Positions 44,811 through 54,421 of a stretch of 64,000 nt of DNA are shown piece by piece (the stretch's first letter is position 1; the number at the start of each line of letters is the position of its first letter). The notes beneath the pieces are model-generated. The model had not been told where the DNA came from and searched no databases. It saw only the letters and a list, made by a program, of their open reading frames with translations. Both the position numbers and the translations under genes were made by a program. The DNA comes from Phenylobacterium aquaticum (GTDB lineage Bacteria; Pseudomonadota; Alphaproteobacteria; Caulobacterales; Caulobacteraceae), in NCBI GenBank assembly GCA_947378305.1, contig CANCJJ010000005.1, positions 102,208-166,207 of the forward strand, read 5' to 3'.

Positions 44811-46882
44811 CCAGCATCCTTGAGGGACATGGTCTCTCGCCAATCAAACAGTTCCTGCAGGACTTGCAGGGCCTTGCCGCGTTCCGAGGTCATTTGGGGG
44901 TCTCGGGCAAGAATGAGCCTTGCATCATCTCCAGCCGCAAGGATCAGATCGCGATGGATGAAGGGGTCTGCGAACCGGTAGGCGGGAAAGCCTGATTGGC
45001 GCAGGCCGACAGCGTCGCCGCCGCCGCGTAGCTCCAGGTCACGCTCGGCAATCAGAAAGCCGTCATCCGTCCGCCGCAGTATGTCCAGGCGTCTCTGAGC
45101 GATTTCCGACAGGGGCGGGTCATAGAGGAGGACGCAGGCGCTCTCCGCACTGCCTCGACCGACGCGACCCCTGAGTTGATGCAGCTGGGCCAGGCCAAAT
45201 CGCTCGGCTTGTTCGATAACCATTATGGTTGCATTTGGGACATTGACGCCCACCTCCACCACAGTGGTGGCAACCAGAATGCTGATCTTGCCATCTGCAA
45301 AGTCTGCCATGACGGCATCCTTTTCCGCAGCGGGCAGCTTGCCATGGACCAGGCCAATGCTGGGTCCGATCCGTTCCCGAAGCTCCATGGCCCGTGTTTC
45401 CGCCGCCTTCAGGTCGATCAGCTCTGAGTCTGAGACAAGGGGGCAGATCCAGAAGGCCTGCGCCCCGGAGGCGACCGCCGTCCTAAGCCGGGCTTCGACC
45501 TCGGAGACCCGGGTCATAGGCATGGCTCGGGTCGCGACAGGCGTTCGGCCGGGAGGCTTTTCATCAATCCGGCTGACGTCCAGATCGCCATAATTGGTGA
45601 GTTCGAGGGTCCTGGGAATTGGCGTGGCAGACATGGCCAGCAGGTGAACGGCATCCCCCTTGGCTTGAAGCCGCTGGCGCTCCGCAACACCGAACCTGTG
45701 TTGTTCGTCAATGATGGCGAGCCGCAAGCTTTTGAAATGCACCTCATCCTGGAAGAGGGCGTGGGTTCCCACGGCAATCTGGGCCTCTCCCGACGCCAAG
45801 GCCTGAAGCTTTGCAGCGCGCTGAGCGCCCTTGTCTCGACCAGTGAGCAGGATGGTCTGTATGCCCTGACCCGCCAGGGGGACTGCGAGGGTTTCAAAGT
45901 GTTGACGAGCGAGGATTTCCGTCGGGGCCATCAGGGTGCTCTGTCCGCCCGCAGCTGCAAGATCCAGCATGGCGAGCATGGACACTACGGTTTTACCCGA
46001 GCCCACATCACCCTGCAGGAGGCGGCTCATTTTCTGGCCCGATTGCAGATCGCCTCGAATTTCCGCGAGCGCCCGGTTCTGGGCCGAGGTCAGCCGGAAG
46101 GGCAAGTTGGCCTCCAAGCCATCGGCCAGCCGACTTGCGGGGACCGGCGGGGAGAGGGCTCGCCTGCGTTCTGCCTTGCGTTGGGCTAGGGCGAGTTGGT
46201 GAGCCAGCAATTCGTCAAAGGCCAGTCGGCGCTGGTGGGGAGCCTGTGCGGAAATGTCCTGCTCATTTCGCGGCAAATGCGCCCGGCTTAGGGCTTCTCG
46301 CCACGATGGAAACCCTTCTCGGGCCAGCCAGGCCGGGTCCTGCCACTCCGGAAGATTTGGAGCTTTATCTAGGGCTTCGAGGGCAAACTTGCGAACTGTT
46401 CGATGAGGAAGTCCGGCTGTTGCGGGATAGATCGCCTCTGTTTCGGGTATGTCTGCGGCCCGTTCGGGAGGAACCATATAGTCCGGGTGGGCGATCTGGA
46501 GGGTGAGGCCGAAGCGTTCAACCTTGCCGGACACCAGTCGCTGGGATCCGACGGGGTGCTTGGCCTCAAGCTGGGCTCCAAAGGCTCCAAAGAAAATCAG
46601 GTCGAGCGTGCCTGTCCCGTCGAAGGTCTTCACCTTCCAGGGTTGTTGCGGACCCCGTGGGGCCTGATAGGCGTCAATTTCGACGAGAAAGGTTTCAACC
46701 TGTCCTTCTTCGGCCGTGACAACAGTGGCGCTTCGTCGCTGGATGAGGCTGTGAGGCCTGAGAAACAGCACATCGCGCACGATCGGGCCTGCCAGTTTCT
46801 CCAGCAGGGGCTTGATCCTGGGCCCCACCCCTTTCAGCGTGGAGACCGGGGCAAAAAGGGGAAAGAGAATCTCAGGCCGCAT
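44807..46882 (-). CDS. recG: ATP-dependent DNA helicase RecG
   Basis: Branch-migrating helicase that remodels stalled replication forks. 691 residues: N-terminal wedge OB domain (RDVLFLRPHSLIQRR), helicase motif I LLQGDVGSGKTVVSMLA (near 296), motif II AIIDEQHRFGVAERQRL (near 391), motif [23 protein letters not shown] and the C-terminal TRG region LRGRVGRGSAESACVLLYD with ERDLELRGGGDAVGLRQSG. Divergent from sdhE with 61 bases between. Confidence 0.97.
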   Translation of the reverse strand: MRPEILFPLFAPVSTLKGVGPRIKPLLEKLAGPIVRDVLFLRPHSLIQRRSATVVTAEEGQVETFLVEIDAYQAPRGPQQPWKVKTFDGTGTLDLIFFGAFGAQLEAKHPVGSQRLVSGKVERFGLTLQIAHPDYMVPPERAADIPETEAIYPATAGLPHRTVRKFALEALDKAPNLPEWQDPAWLAREGFPSWREALSRAHLPRNEQDISAQAPHQRRLAFDELLAHQLALAQRKAERRRALSPPVPASRLADGLEANLPFRLTSAQNRALAEIRGDLQSGQKMSRLLQGDVGSGKTVVSMLAMLDLAAAGGQSTLMAPTEILARQHFETLAVPLAGQGIQTILLTGRDKGAQRAAKLQALASGEAQIAVGTHALFQDEVHFKSLRLAIIDEQHRFGVAERQRLQAKGDAVHLLAMSATPIPRTLELTNYGDLDVSRIDEKPPGRTPVATRAMPMTRVSEVEARLRTAVASGAQAFWICPLVSDSELIDLKAAETRAMELRERIGPSIGLVHGKLPAAEKDAVMADFADGKISILVATTVVEVGVNVPNATIMVIEQAERFGLAQLHQLRGRVGRGSAESACVLLYDPPLSEIAQRRLDILRRTDDGFLIAERDLELRGGGDAVGLRQSGFPAYRFADPFIHRDLILAAGDDARLILARDPQMTSERGKALQVLQELFDWRETMSLKDAG

Positions 46883-46943
46883 AAATTTACCCTAACCCGG
46901 ACTGGTCATATGTCCTTACCCCCTCTATACCGCGGCTCATCAA

Positions 46944-47237
46944 ATGCTGAACACCGCCAACCCTCGATTGAGACGACTGAGCTTCCGCGCATGGCGTCGG
47001 GGCTTCAGGGAGGCAGACCTGATCCTGGGGCCTTTTGTGGACCGGTATGCGCCCGACATGAGCTCGGCCCAGTTGGATGCTCTTGAGGCCCTTATGGATT
47101 ATCCAGACCAGGACCTCTATGAATGGATCGTGGAGCGCGCGGCCTTGCCCGCGGAAATCGATTCAGAAATCATGTTTATGATCCGTAAGTTCCGCGATGA
47201 AGCTTACGTGACCAGGGATGGGCCGCACGGTGGCTGA
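46944..47237 (+). CDS. sdhE: succinate dehydrogenase assembly factor SdhE (DUF339)
   Basis: Helps attach FAD covalently to the succinate dehydrogenase flavoprotein. 97 residues: the signature RRG-x-x-E-x-D appears in FRAWRRGFREADLILGPFVDRY, followed by LDALEALMDYPDQDLYEWIVER. It overlaps mfd by 20 bases, the usual alphaproteobacterial pairing. Confidence 0.94.
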   Translation: MLNTANPRLRRLSFRAWRRGFREADLILGPFVDRYAPDMSSAQLDALEALMDYPDQDLYEWIVERAALPAEIDSEIMFMIRKFRDEAYVTRDGPHGG

Positions 47238-50200
47238 TGACGGTCGCGCGCCGTCGGCAGCGGACCTGCGTCGAATTGCTCAGGATCCAGGCGGACTTGA
47301 TCTCCTCGGAACGCCAGAGGGCTTTGATGCCCTTGTCATGGCCGACATTGTTCGTGCTCGTGGAGGCTTAAGTGTTTTCATCGCCCGTGAGGGAGCACGA
47401 CTCACAGCCTTCGAAGAGGCCTTCGGGTTCTTCGCCAAGGGCGTAGAGGTCATCCGGTTTCCATCCTGGGACTGTCTGCCCTATGACCGCGTCGGGCCCT
47501 CGCCGGGGGTTTCGGCGCAACGCATGGCCACCCTGGCGCGTCTGGCCTCAGGACGTGACCTCGACAAGCCTCTGCTTGTTGTGACGACCATCACGGCGGC
47601 AACCCAGCGGGTCCCGCCCATGGCAACAGTCAAGCTGGCCAGCTATTCGGCGAAAACCGGAAATTCGATCAGCATCGGGGACCTGGAGCGATATTTCTCC
47701 GTAAATGGTTATCAGCGCGCCTCGACCGTGTCGGAACGCGGCGAGTTTGCGATACGGGGCGGTGTAATTGACGTATTCCCGACCGGGGCTGATGAGCCTG
47801 TGCGCCTTGACCTGTTCGGCGACACTTTGGAATCCATTCGAAGTTTTGATCCTGAGACCCAGCGCTCGACGCGACAACTGAAGGAGATCAACCTCCTTCC
47901 CGTCAGCGAAGTCCTGCTGGATGCTGAGGCCATATCAAGGTTTCGACGCGGATATGCCGAGGCCTTCGGTGCGCCTGGTGGCGACCAGCTCTACGAAACT
48001 GTCAGTGAGGGCGGGCGCAGGGCCGGCATGGAGCACTGGCTGGCCCTGTTCTACCCCGAGCTTGCGACTCTTTTTGACTACCTGCCCCCAAACTCCCTGA
48101 TTGGAATTGACCATCTGGCGTCTGAAGCCTTCGAGGCCCGGCAATCCATGATTTCGGACGCCTATGAGGCGCGGGCGGAAGCCGATCGAAAGTCTCAATA
48201 CCGGCCCCTTCAACCGAGTCGGCTCTATCTGAATTCCGTGGAATGGGCTGAACGGCTAAGCGGCCATGCGACTCGCCGGTTTTCGGCTTTCCAGGAAGCG
48301 GAACGGGTTGGGGCCGTCGATTTGGGAGGTCGGCTTGGCCGCACCTTTGTCGCAGAGCGCAAACTGGACTCGGTCAATTTGTTCGAATCTGCTGTGGCCC
48401 ATGCCCGCTCGCTGGCCGCCACGGGGAAGCGTGTGCTGTTTGCCTCCTGGTCTGAGGGATCTTCAGAGCGTTTGGGGCTAATGCTGGCCGATCATGGTCT
48501 TACTCGGGTCCCCCCGGCGGCCTATTGGGACGCTGCCAAGGCGGCGGATCCCAAAACACCCCAGCGCGTGGTCTTGCCGTTAGAGTCCGGTTTTGAGACC
48601 GACAGTCTGGCGGTCATTTCGGAAACAGACATTCTCGGGGATCGTCTGGCCCGTCCCCGAAAGCGTCGACGAGCGTCCAACTTCCTGGCGGAAGCCTCCT
48701 CGCTCACGCCCGGCGATCTTGTAGTTCACATTGATCATGGCATTGGCCGATATGCAGGCCTGAAGACCATAGACATTCAAGACGCGCCGCATGACTGCCT
48801 GGAGCTTCATTACAGCGGGGATGCAAAACTCTACCTTCCTGTCGAGAACATCGACCTCCTGACCCGCTATGGGGCGGAGGGTGAGGGCGTCCAGCTCGAT
48901 CGCCTCGGCGGCGCGGCCTGGCAGGGGCGGAAAGCCAAGGCCAAGGAGCGGCTGCGGGATATGGCCGAGGGCCTGATCCGGATTGCCGCCGAGCGGGCCA
49001 TGCGAACCACAGACCCGGTTGATCCGCCCCATGGGGTCTTTGACGAGTTCTGCGCCCGGTTCCCTTACGAGGAAACCGACGATCAGCTCGCGGCCATCCA
49101 GGATGTCCTGGAGGACCTTACAGCCGGCAAGCCAATGGATCGTTTGATTTGCGGCGATGTGGGCTTTGGGAAGACCGAAGTGGCCCTCCGGGCGGCCTTT
49201 GTGACGGCCATGAGCGGCATGCAGGTGGCGATTGTCGCGCCGACCACCCTTTTGGCCCGACAACACTTCAAGACCTTCTCCGAGCGGTTCCAGGGATGGC
49301 CGGTTCGGGTATCCCGGCTGTCCCGCCTGGTGCCGACCAAGGAAGCCAATGAAACCCGCGAAGGGCTTCGCCGGGGCGAGATCGAGGTCGTCATCGGGAC
49401 CCATGCTGTCCTGTCCAAGATGGTCGAATTCAAAAACCTCGGCCTGGTCATTGTCGACGAAGAGCAGCACTTTGGGGTGAAGCATAAGGAAAAGCTGAAG
49501 TCCCTCCGGGCTGACGTTCACATGCTGACCCTGACGGCGACCCCGATCCCGCGAACCCTGCAAATGGCCCTTTCGGGGATTCGGGAGATGTCGATCATTG
49601 CGACCCCGCCGGTCGATCGACTGGCCGTACGGACCTATGTGACCCCCTTCGATCCCGTGGTCATTCGCGAAGCCTTGCTGCGCGAGAAGTATCGTGGCGG
49701 TCAGGCCTATTATGTTGTGCCCCGGATTTCCGACCTGACGGACCTTGAGCGGTTCCTGCGTGAGCAGGTGCCGGAGGTAAAGTTCGTGGTCGGTCATGGC
49801 CAGATGGCTCCGACCCAGCTTGAAACCGTCATGACGGCCTTCTACGACGGGGAATATGACGTCCTGCTGTCGACCACCATCGTGGAAAGCGGACTGGATA
49901 TCCCGACCGCCAATACGCTGATCATCCATCGCGCGGACATGTTTGGACTGGCCCAGCTTTATCAGCTTCGGGGCCGGGTCGGTCGGGCAAAGGCCCGGGC
50001 CTATGCCTATATGACCACGCCGTCCGAGAAGCAGATCACCTTGTCCGCTGAGCGCCGGCTCAAGGTTCTTCAGTCCCTGGACAGTCTGGGTGCAGGTTTC
50101 CAGCTTGCCAGCCACGACCTCGACCAGCGCGGCGGTGGGAACCTGCTGGGCGAGGAGCAGTCCGGCCATATCCGGGAAATCGGCGTTGAGCTCTATCAGC

Positions 50201-50718
50201 AGATGCTTGAAGACGCTGTTGCCGAGCTAAAGACACGCACCGGCCAGGAAGGTCTGGTCTCAGATCGGGGATGGTCGCCACAAATCAATACCGGTGCGTC
50301 CGTGCTGATCCCCGAGGCCTATGTGCCGGACCTGAATGTGCGCTTGGCCCTCTATCGCAGGCTCTCCGAAGCTGAGAAATCCTCGGATCGTGAGGCGCTG
50401 GCTGCCGAGTTGATCGATCGTTTCGGGCCATTGCCGCCAGAGGCGGCTCAACTCCTCAAGGTTGTCGCAATCAAGGGCATGTGTCGGGAAGCAAATGTCT
50501 CGAAGATCGATGTCGGGCCGAAGGGCGCGGTTGTTTCCTTCCGCGGCGATGAGTTCAAAAACCCGATGGGTCTCGTCCAGTTCGTTCAGAAGAACCAGGT
50601 CGCCTGGCGGGTTCGACCCGATCACAAGGTGGTCGTGCGCGGCGAGTGGGAAACCCCTCAGCAACGCTTGGATGCTGCCGAACGCGTTTTGAGCGAACTT
50701 TCCCGGATTGCGAATTGA
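47218..50718 (+). CDS. mfd: transcription-repair coupling factor Mfd
   Basis: Displaces RNA polymerase stalled at DNA lesions and recruits UvrA. 1166 residues: UvrB-homology module (residues ~1-340), CarD-like RNA-polymerase-interaction domain ([20 protein letters not shown] near 495), RecG-like helicase with motif [19 protein letters not shown] (near 646) and DEEQ in [18 protein letters not shown], translocation motif [16 protein letters not shown], and the C-terminal TRCF regulatory domain. Converges on the popA-like gene with one base between. Confidence 0.97.
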   Translation: MGRTVADDGRAPSAADLRRIAQDPGGLDLLGTPEGFDALVMADIVRARGGLSVFIAREGARLTAFEEAFGFFAKGVEVIRFPSWDCLPYDRVGPSPGVSAQRMATLARLASGRDLDKPLLVVTTITAATQRVPPMATVKLASYSAKTGNSISIGDLERYFSVNGYQRASTVSERGEFAIRGGVIDVFPTGADEPVRLDLFGDTLESIRSFDPETQRSTRQLKEINLLPVSEVLLDAEAISRFRRGYAEAFGAPGGDQLYETVSEGGRRAGMEHWLALFYPELATLFDYLPPNSLIGIDHLASEAFEARQSMISDAYEARAEADRKSQYRPLQPSRLYLNSVEWAERLSGHATRRFSAFQEAERVGAVDLGGRLGRTFVAERKLDSVNLFESAVAHARSLAATGKRVLFASWSEGSSERLGLMLADHGLTRVPPAAYWDAAKAADPKTPQRVVLPLESGFETDSLAVISETDILGDRLARPRKRRRASNFLAEASSLTPGDLVVHIDHGIGRYAGLKTIDIQDAPHDCLELHYSGDAKLYLPVENIDLLTRYGAEGEGVQLDRLGGAAWQGRKAKAKERLRDMAEGLIRIAAERAMRTTDPVDPPHGVFDEFCARFPYEETDDQLAAIQDVLEDLTAGKPMDRLICGDVGFGKTEVALRAAFVTAMSGMQVAIVAPTTLLARQHFKTFSERFQGWPVRVSRLSRLVPTKEANETREGLRRGEIEVVIGTHAVLSKMVEFKNLGLVIVDEEQHFGVKHKEKLKSLRADVHMLTLTATPIPRTLQMALSGIREMSIIATPPVDRLAVRTYVTPFDPVVIREALLREKYRGGQAYYVVPRISDLTDLERFLREQVPEVKFVVGHGQMAPTQLETVMTAFYDGEYDVLLSTTIVESGLDIPTANTLIIHRADMFGLAQLYQLRGRVGRAKARAYAYMTTPSEKQITLSAERRLKVLQSLDSLGAGFQLASHDLDQRGGGNLLGEEQSGHIREIGVELYQQMLEDAVAELKTRTGQEGLVSDRGWSPQINTGASVLIPEAYVPDLNVRLALYRRLSEAEKSSDREALAAELIDRFGPLPPEAAQLLKVVAIKGMCREANVSKIDVGPKGAVVSFRGDEFKNPMGLVQFVQKNQVAWRVRPDHKVVVRGEWETPQQRLDAAERVLSELSRIAN

Positions 50719-50719
50719 T

Positions 50720-52009
50720 TCAGGAAGCCTGGGCGTCTTCTGCCGCCCTGTTGAGCGACGCTGCAACCGTCTCACCGTTCGAAATGCCCGCGACTCCAAC
50801 CTTGAAATCCAAGACGACGTGGCCCTTACCAGCTGCACCATCAAAGGCTGCGCAAGCCAGAACAGACCGGATGCGCTCGCCCGCAATTCTCGCATAGTCC
50901 GCCGGAGTTGCGGGCATGAGGACAGCAAAACTGGTGGCATCCAAACGTGCCATACAGTCTTCAATTCGGATCAAACGGCGGATCATTGAACCCGCCTGAT
51001 CAAGGGCATTGGTGAGCGCTAGGTCGCTAGCCCGGCCATCAGCCAGGCGCAGGATGCAGACGCTTAAGGGGCGCATTCGTTCCCCCGCGGCTTGGGTCAG
51101 GGTCTCCATGTGGGTTGAAAAGGTGGTCCAGGGCAGGATGTCTTGGTCACCCAAGGCCCGGCTCAACTGATCTTGGGTGACCCGAAGGTCTCTGAAACTG
51201 CGCGCCAACTCCAGAATACGATGTGCCGTTTCATCCACCGGACACTCCGGGCTTGCGACGTCGGAAACGCCAAGACCGTAGGCGATCTTGAGGTCATCAG
51301 AGCTCCGCTCTGTGGTCATGAGGATAATGGGCGTGTGATAAATTTGGCTATTTCGACGGACACCCCGGGCCAATGACAGGGCGGCTGGGTCATCCTGCCC
51401 CCCCCAAATGACCACAGCATCGAAGGTGCGCCCATGCAGGTAATCAAATGCCGAATTCGGTGTTAGGGCAGAAATCACATCAAGGCCTTGTTCCCGCAGA
51501 CGGTTGGCCAAGGAGAGGACCTGGGGGCCTGGTTCACCTACGCTGAGCACACACCCGCGCTCTGAAACGCGCGGGAGTTCAGACATGGCACCCCCCAGCC
51601 GAGCCAGGGTTGTCAGTCTCAGGCCGAGTTCTTCCTTGGCCATGGCCATGCGAACCATGGGGCCGATCCGGAAATCGAGTTGAAGGGCCTCCGCGGGCGT
51701 CGCCAAGATCAGGTCAAAGCTATGGGCTTCCCGAAGAGTGGCCGGTGGCGACAGTCCCAGGATCGGCAGGATGCGCGGATGACAGGCGGCCCGAAGTTTT
51801 TCAGGCAGGCTGAGCTGGCCGGGGTCATTGGACGCCATGTCAATAATGACGATCTTGATATCCAGGTCCTCGATAACGGCCAATGCCGAGCCCGGGTCCG
51901 TCGCCGTTATCGTAAACCAGCCCAGGTCCCCAAGGCCCACGCTAAGGGCTCTCGCAACCTGTTCATGCGCCGCGACGATCAAGACGTCGGCAGCAAGATG
52001 GTCGAGCAT
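50720..52009 (-). CDS. popA: PopA-like receiver-receiver-GGDEF protein, probable c-di-GMP effector
   Basis: 429 residues: receiver 1 (~5-115, phosphorylatable Asp probably in VIIDMAS, but the usual acidic pair is AAHE), receiver 2 (~150-270, acceptor position apparently Trp in VVIWGGQD), then a GGDEF-fold domain (~280-429). The domain keeps the allosteric c-di-GMP site RIED (348-351), while the GGDEF signature itself is LDATSF, so it should bind but not make c-di-GMP. This layout matches Caulobacter PopA, the PleD paralogue that takes part in polar CtrA degradation. Start set at the ATG at 52009; a TTG at 52069 is open. Orthology is inference. Confidence 0.75.
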   Translation of the reverse strand: MLDHLAADVLIVAAHEQVARALSVGLGDLGWFTITATDPGSALAVIEDLDIKIVIIDMASNDPGQLSLPEKLRAACHPRILPILGLSPPATLREAHSFDLILATPAEALQLDFRIGPMVRMAMAKEELGLRLTTLARLGGAMSELPRVSERGCVLSVGEPGPQVLSLANRLREQGLDVISALTPNSAFDYLHGRTFDAVVIWGGQDDPAALSLARGVRRNSQIYHTPIILMTTERSSDDLKIAYGLGVSDVASPECPVDETAHRILELARSFRDLRVTQDQLSRALGDQDILPWTTFSTHMETLTQAAGERMRPLSVCILRLADGRASDLALTNALDQAGSMIRRLIRIEDCMARLDATSFAVLMPATPADYARIAGERIRSVLACAAFDGAAGKGHVVLDFKVGVAGISNGETVAASLNRAAEDAQAS

Positions 52010-52137
52010 TCGAGAAACATCCTGTCGCGGGTCAAGGCCAGCCAGCCACCTCTGGTGATGTCGCCGCAAGCCGAGTTATGCTTAAACCGCAAAGGCCTTA
52101 CCAAAGGGTGAGTGGCCGATTGACGGGAGCAAGATTG

Positions 52138-52914
52138 ATGGCTGGGCCCTTGGCTGGACAGACCGCTATTATTACCGGAGCTTCGGGTGGCCTTGGCGAG
52201 CATTTCGCCAGATTGCTGGCCTCAGCGGGCGCTCAGGTTGCCTTGACCGCCCGCAGGCTGGATCGAATTGAACGTCTGGCCGGGGATATTGCGGCCTCAG
52301 GCGGGCGGGCCATGGCCTTGCAGCTCGATATTGCTCGGGCTGAGGAGATACCAAGAGTGTTCGGAGAGGTCGAAGCCGCTATGGGGCCGGTCTCAATCCT
52401 GGTCAATAATGCCGGGGTGGGCGGAGATGGTTTGGCGCTCGATATCACTGTGGAAACCTGGGACCAGACCTTTGACGTGAATGTTCGTGGGGTCTTTTTT
52501 GCAGCCCAGGCGGCAGCGAGGCTTATGCTGACAAATGGGGCAGCGGAGCGGGCAGAGGCGCGGATTGTCAATATTGCCTCAATTGCCAGCCATACGGTTT
52601 TGCCAGGTCTGTCTGTCTACAATGCTTCAAAGGCCTCTGTTGCCATGCTGACGCGAAGTTTGGCGCGGGAATGGTCGCGCCGCGGGATCGCCGTGAATGC
52701 CCTGGCCCCGGGCTATATTGAGACGGATATCAACGCCCAATGGTGGGGCACAGAGGGCGGGCAGAAGCAGCTCAAGGGCTTTCCTCGCCGCAGGCTGATG
52801 GAGGCTACCGATCTCGATGCGGCATTCATGATGCTTTGCGGTCCCGCGGGAAAGGCGATCGCCGGCAGCCTCATTACGATCGATGACGGCCAATCCCTGC
52901 CGGGCGGGGGATAG
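52138..52914 (+). CDS. short-chain dehydrogenase/reductase
   Basis: NAD(P)-dependent oxidoreductase of the classical SDR family, 258 residues. Cofactor motif TGASGGLGEHFA, NNAGVGG, catalytic Ser in IVNIASIASHTV and YNASK (near 161). C-terminal PGYIETDIN and DDGQSLPGG as in many 3-hydroxyacyl or alcohol dehydrogenases. GGGAG before the ATG; the frame is open to 52078. The CoA-transferase-like neighbour downstream suggests lipid or CoA-ester metabolism; substrate unknown. Confidence 0.92.
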   Translation: MAGPLAGQTAIITGASGGLGEHFARLLASAGAQVALTARRLDRIERLAGDIAASGGRAMALQLDIARAEEIPRVFGEVEAAMGPVSILVNNAGVGGDGLALDITVETWDQTFDVNVRGVFFAAQAAARLMLTNGAAERAEARIVNIASIASHTVLPGLSVYNASKASVAMLTRSLAREWSRRGIAVNALAPGYIETDINAQWWGTEGGQKQLKGFPRRRLMEATDLDAAFMMLCGPAGKAIAGSLITIDDGQSLPGGG

Positions 52915-53039
52915 GGCCCTGGCCTGGAAGGGCTTCCTCAAAAGATCGTTGCGATCATTCAGCCGAGCGTAGACCATAGGGGCCTGTCACAGCGACGTGG
53001 TCGCCGGATTGCCAAGATTACGATGAGAGAGGAAATACC

Positions 53040-54173
53040 ATGCGTCAGGGTCCGTTGACGGGTTTGAAGATCATTGAATTCGCCGGAATTGGCCCCGGCC
53101 CGTTTTGCGGCATGCTTCTCTCCGACCTTGGGGCGGACGTCGTTCGGATCGACCGTAAGGGGCAGGGGCGGGCTAATCCCTCGGATATCACCAGCCGCGG
53201 CCGTCGCTCCATCGGGCTCGATCTCAAAAACCCGGCCTCCATCGAGACCTGCCTAAAGCTTATGGAGGCGGCGGATGCTGTCTTTGAAGGCTTCAGGCCC
53301 GGGGTAATGGAGCGGCTCGGGCTCGGACCCGAAATCGCCCTGAAGCGGAACCCCCGCCTGGTTTATGGCCGCATGACGGGATGGGGGCAGTTCGGTCCCT
53401 ATGCCAGTGCAGCCGGCCATGACATGAATTATATTGCCATTACCGGAGCCCTTCACGCCACGGGGACCAAGGAAAAGCCGGTTCCGCCCTTGAATCTGGT
53501 GGGCGATTTTGGTGGCGGCGCTCTCTATCTGGCCTTCGGTTTGCTGGCTGGCGTGATCCAGGCGCGGGAAACGGGCACAGGCCAGGTCATTGACTGTGCC
53601 ATGAGTGACGGGGCAGCATCACTTATGTCCATGTTCTATGGCTTCAAGGCGGCCGGGGCGTGGAAGGATGAGCGCCGGGCCAACTTGCTGGATGGCGGGG
53701 CTCATTTCTACGACACCTATCAATGTGCGGACGGAAAATGGGTCTCGATTGGGTCAATCGAGCCCCAATTCTACGCCCTCCTGTTAGAGAAGACCGGCAT
53801 TGATGACCCTGCCTTTCAGGCGCAGATGGACCGCGCATCGTGGGATGGGTTGCGTGACAAGCTGGCTGCCGTTCTCCGAACCAAGACACGGGATGAGTGG
53901 ACGGAAATTATGGGGGGGACCGATGTGTGTTTCGCGCCCGTGCTGGATCTGGAGGAAGCCCCGAAGCATCCGCATAATGTGGCCAGAAAAACCTTTGTCG
54001 ATGTCGGGGGCGTCATCCAGCCTGCGCCCGCGCCGCGTTTCTCGGCCACGCCGGGGGCGATCCAGGGACCGCCGCCCGTCATTGGGGCACACGATCAGGA
54101 AGCCTTGTCGGACTGGGGTTTCTCAGGGACAGACATCGCCGCCTTGAAGGCTAGCGGGGCGATTGTCGGTTAG
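53040..54173 (+). CDS. alpha-methylacyl-CoA racemase-like CaiB/BaiF protein
   Basis: 377 residues, class III CoA-transferase fold. [66 protein letters not shown] with the racemase His, and [17 protein letters not shown] with the conserved Asp, together the AMACR pattern, which would epimerise 2-methylacyl-CoA esters before beta-oxidation. AGAGGAAA precedes the ATG. 125 bases after the SDR gene; its last four bases overlap tusA on the other strand. Confidence 0.9.
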   Translation: MRQGPLTGLKIIEFAGIGPGPFCGMLLSDLGADVVRIDRKGQGRANPSDITSRGRRSIGLDLKNPASIETCLKLMEAADAVFEGFRPGVMERLGLGPEIALKRNPRLVYGRMTGWGQFGPYASAAGHDMNYIAITGALHATGTKEKPVPPLNLVGDFGGGALYLAFGLLAGVIQARETGTGQVIDCAMSDGAASLMSMFYGFKAAGAWKDERRANLLDGGAHFYDTYQCADGKWVSIGSIEPQFYALLLEKTGIDDPAFQAQMDRASWDGLRDKLAAVLRTKTRDEWTEIMGGTDVCFAPVLDLEEAPKHPHNVARKTFVDVGGVIQPAPAPRFSATPGAIQGPPPVIGAHDQEALSDWGFSGTDIAALKASGAIVG

Positions 54174-54409
54174 GGCTTTCGCCGAATTAGAAAACTCAGG
54201 CCGGCCTCGGACTCTGTGGTCTCGAGGATTTCCAGGCCGGCCTGACTGGCGAAGTGGGGAACGTCGATCCGGGCCATTGGATCGTCGGCATAGAGCCGGA
54301 ACACGCTGTCAGGGGCGGCCTGTTCCAGGGCTCTGCGCAGTCTTAGCGTCGGCACCGGGCAGTGATGCCCGCGCGCATCGATCACCACCTCCAGAGCCTC
54401 TGACGTCAT
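54170..54409 (-). CDS. tusA: TusA-family sulfurtransferase
   Basis: 79 residues of the SirA/TusA fold. The signature is [22 protein letters not shown], with the sulfur-carrying cysteine in CPVP near residue 17. TusA relays sulfur for tRNA thiolation and cofactor synthesis. It starts 12 bases after the M61 peptidase and could be cotranscribed with it; the partner genes tusBCDE are not nearby. Confidence 0.9.
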   Translation of the reverse strand: MTSEALEVVIDARGHHCPVPTLRLRRALEQAAPDSVFRLYADDPMARIDVPHFASQAGLEILETTESEAGLSFLIRRKP

Positions 54410-54421
54410 GGGTCTGTCAGC

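Noticed and set aside
48580..50169. 529-codon minus-strand frame opposite mfd
   Set aside because: Shadow of mfd; repetitive composition and no recognisable motif.
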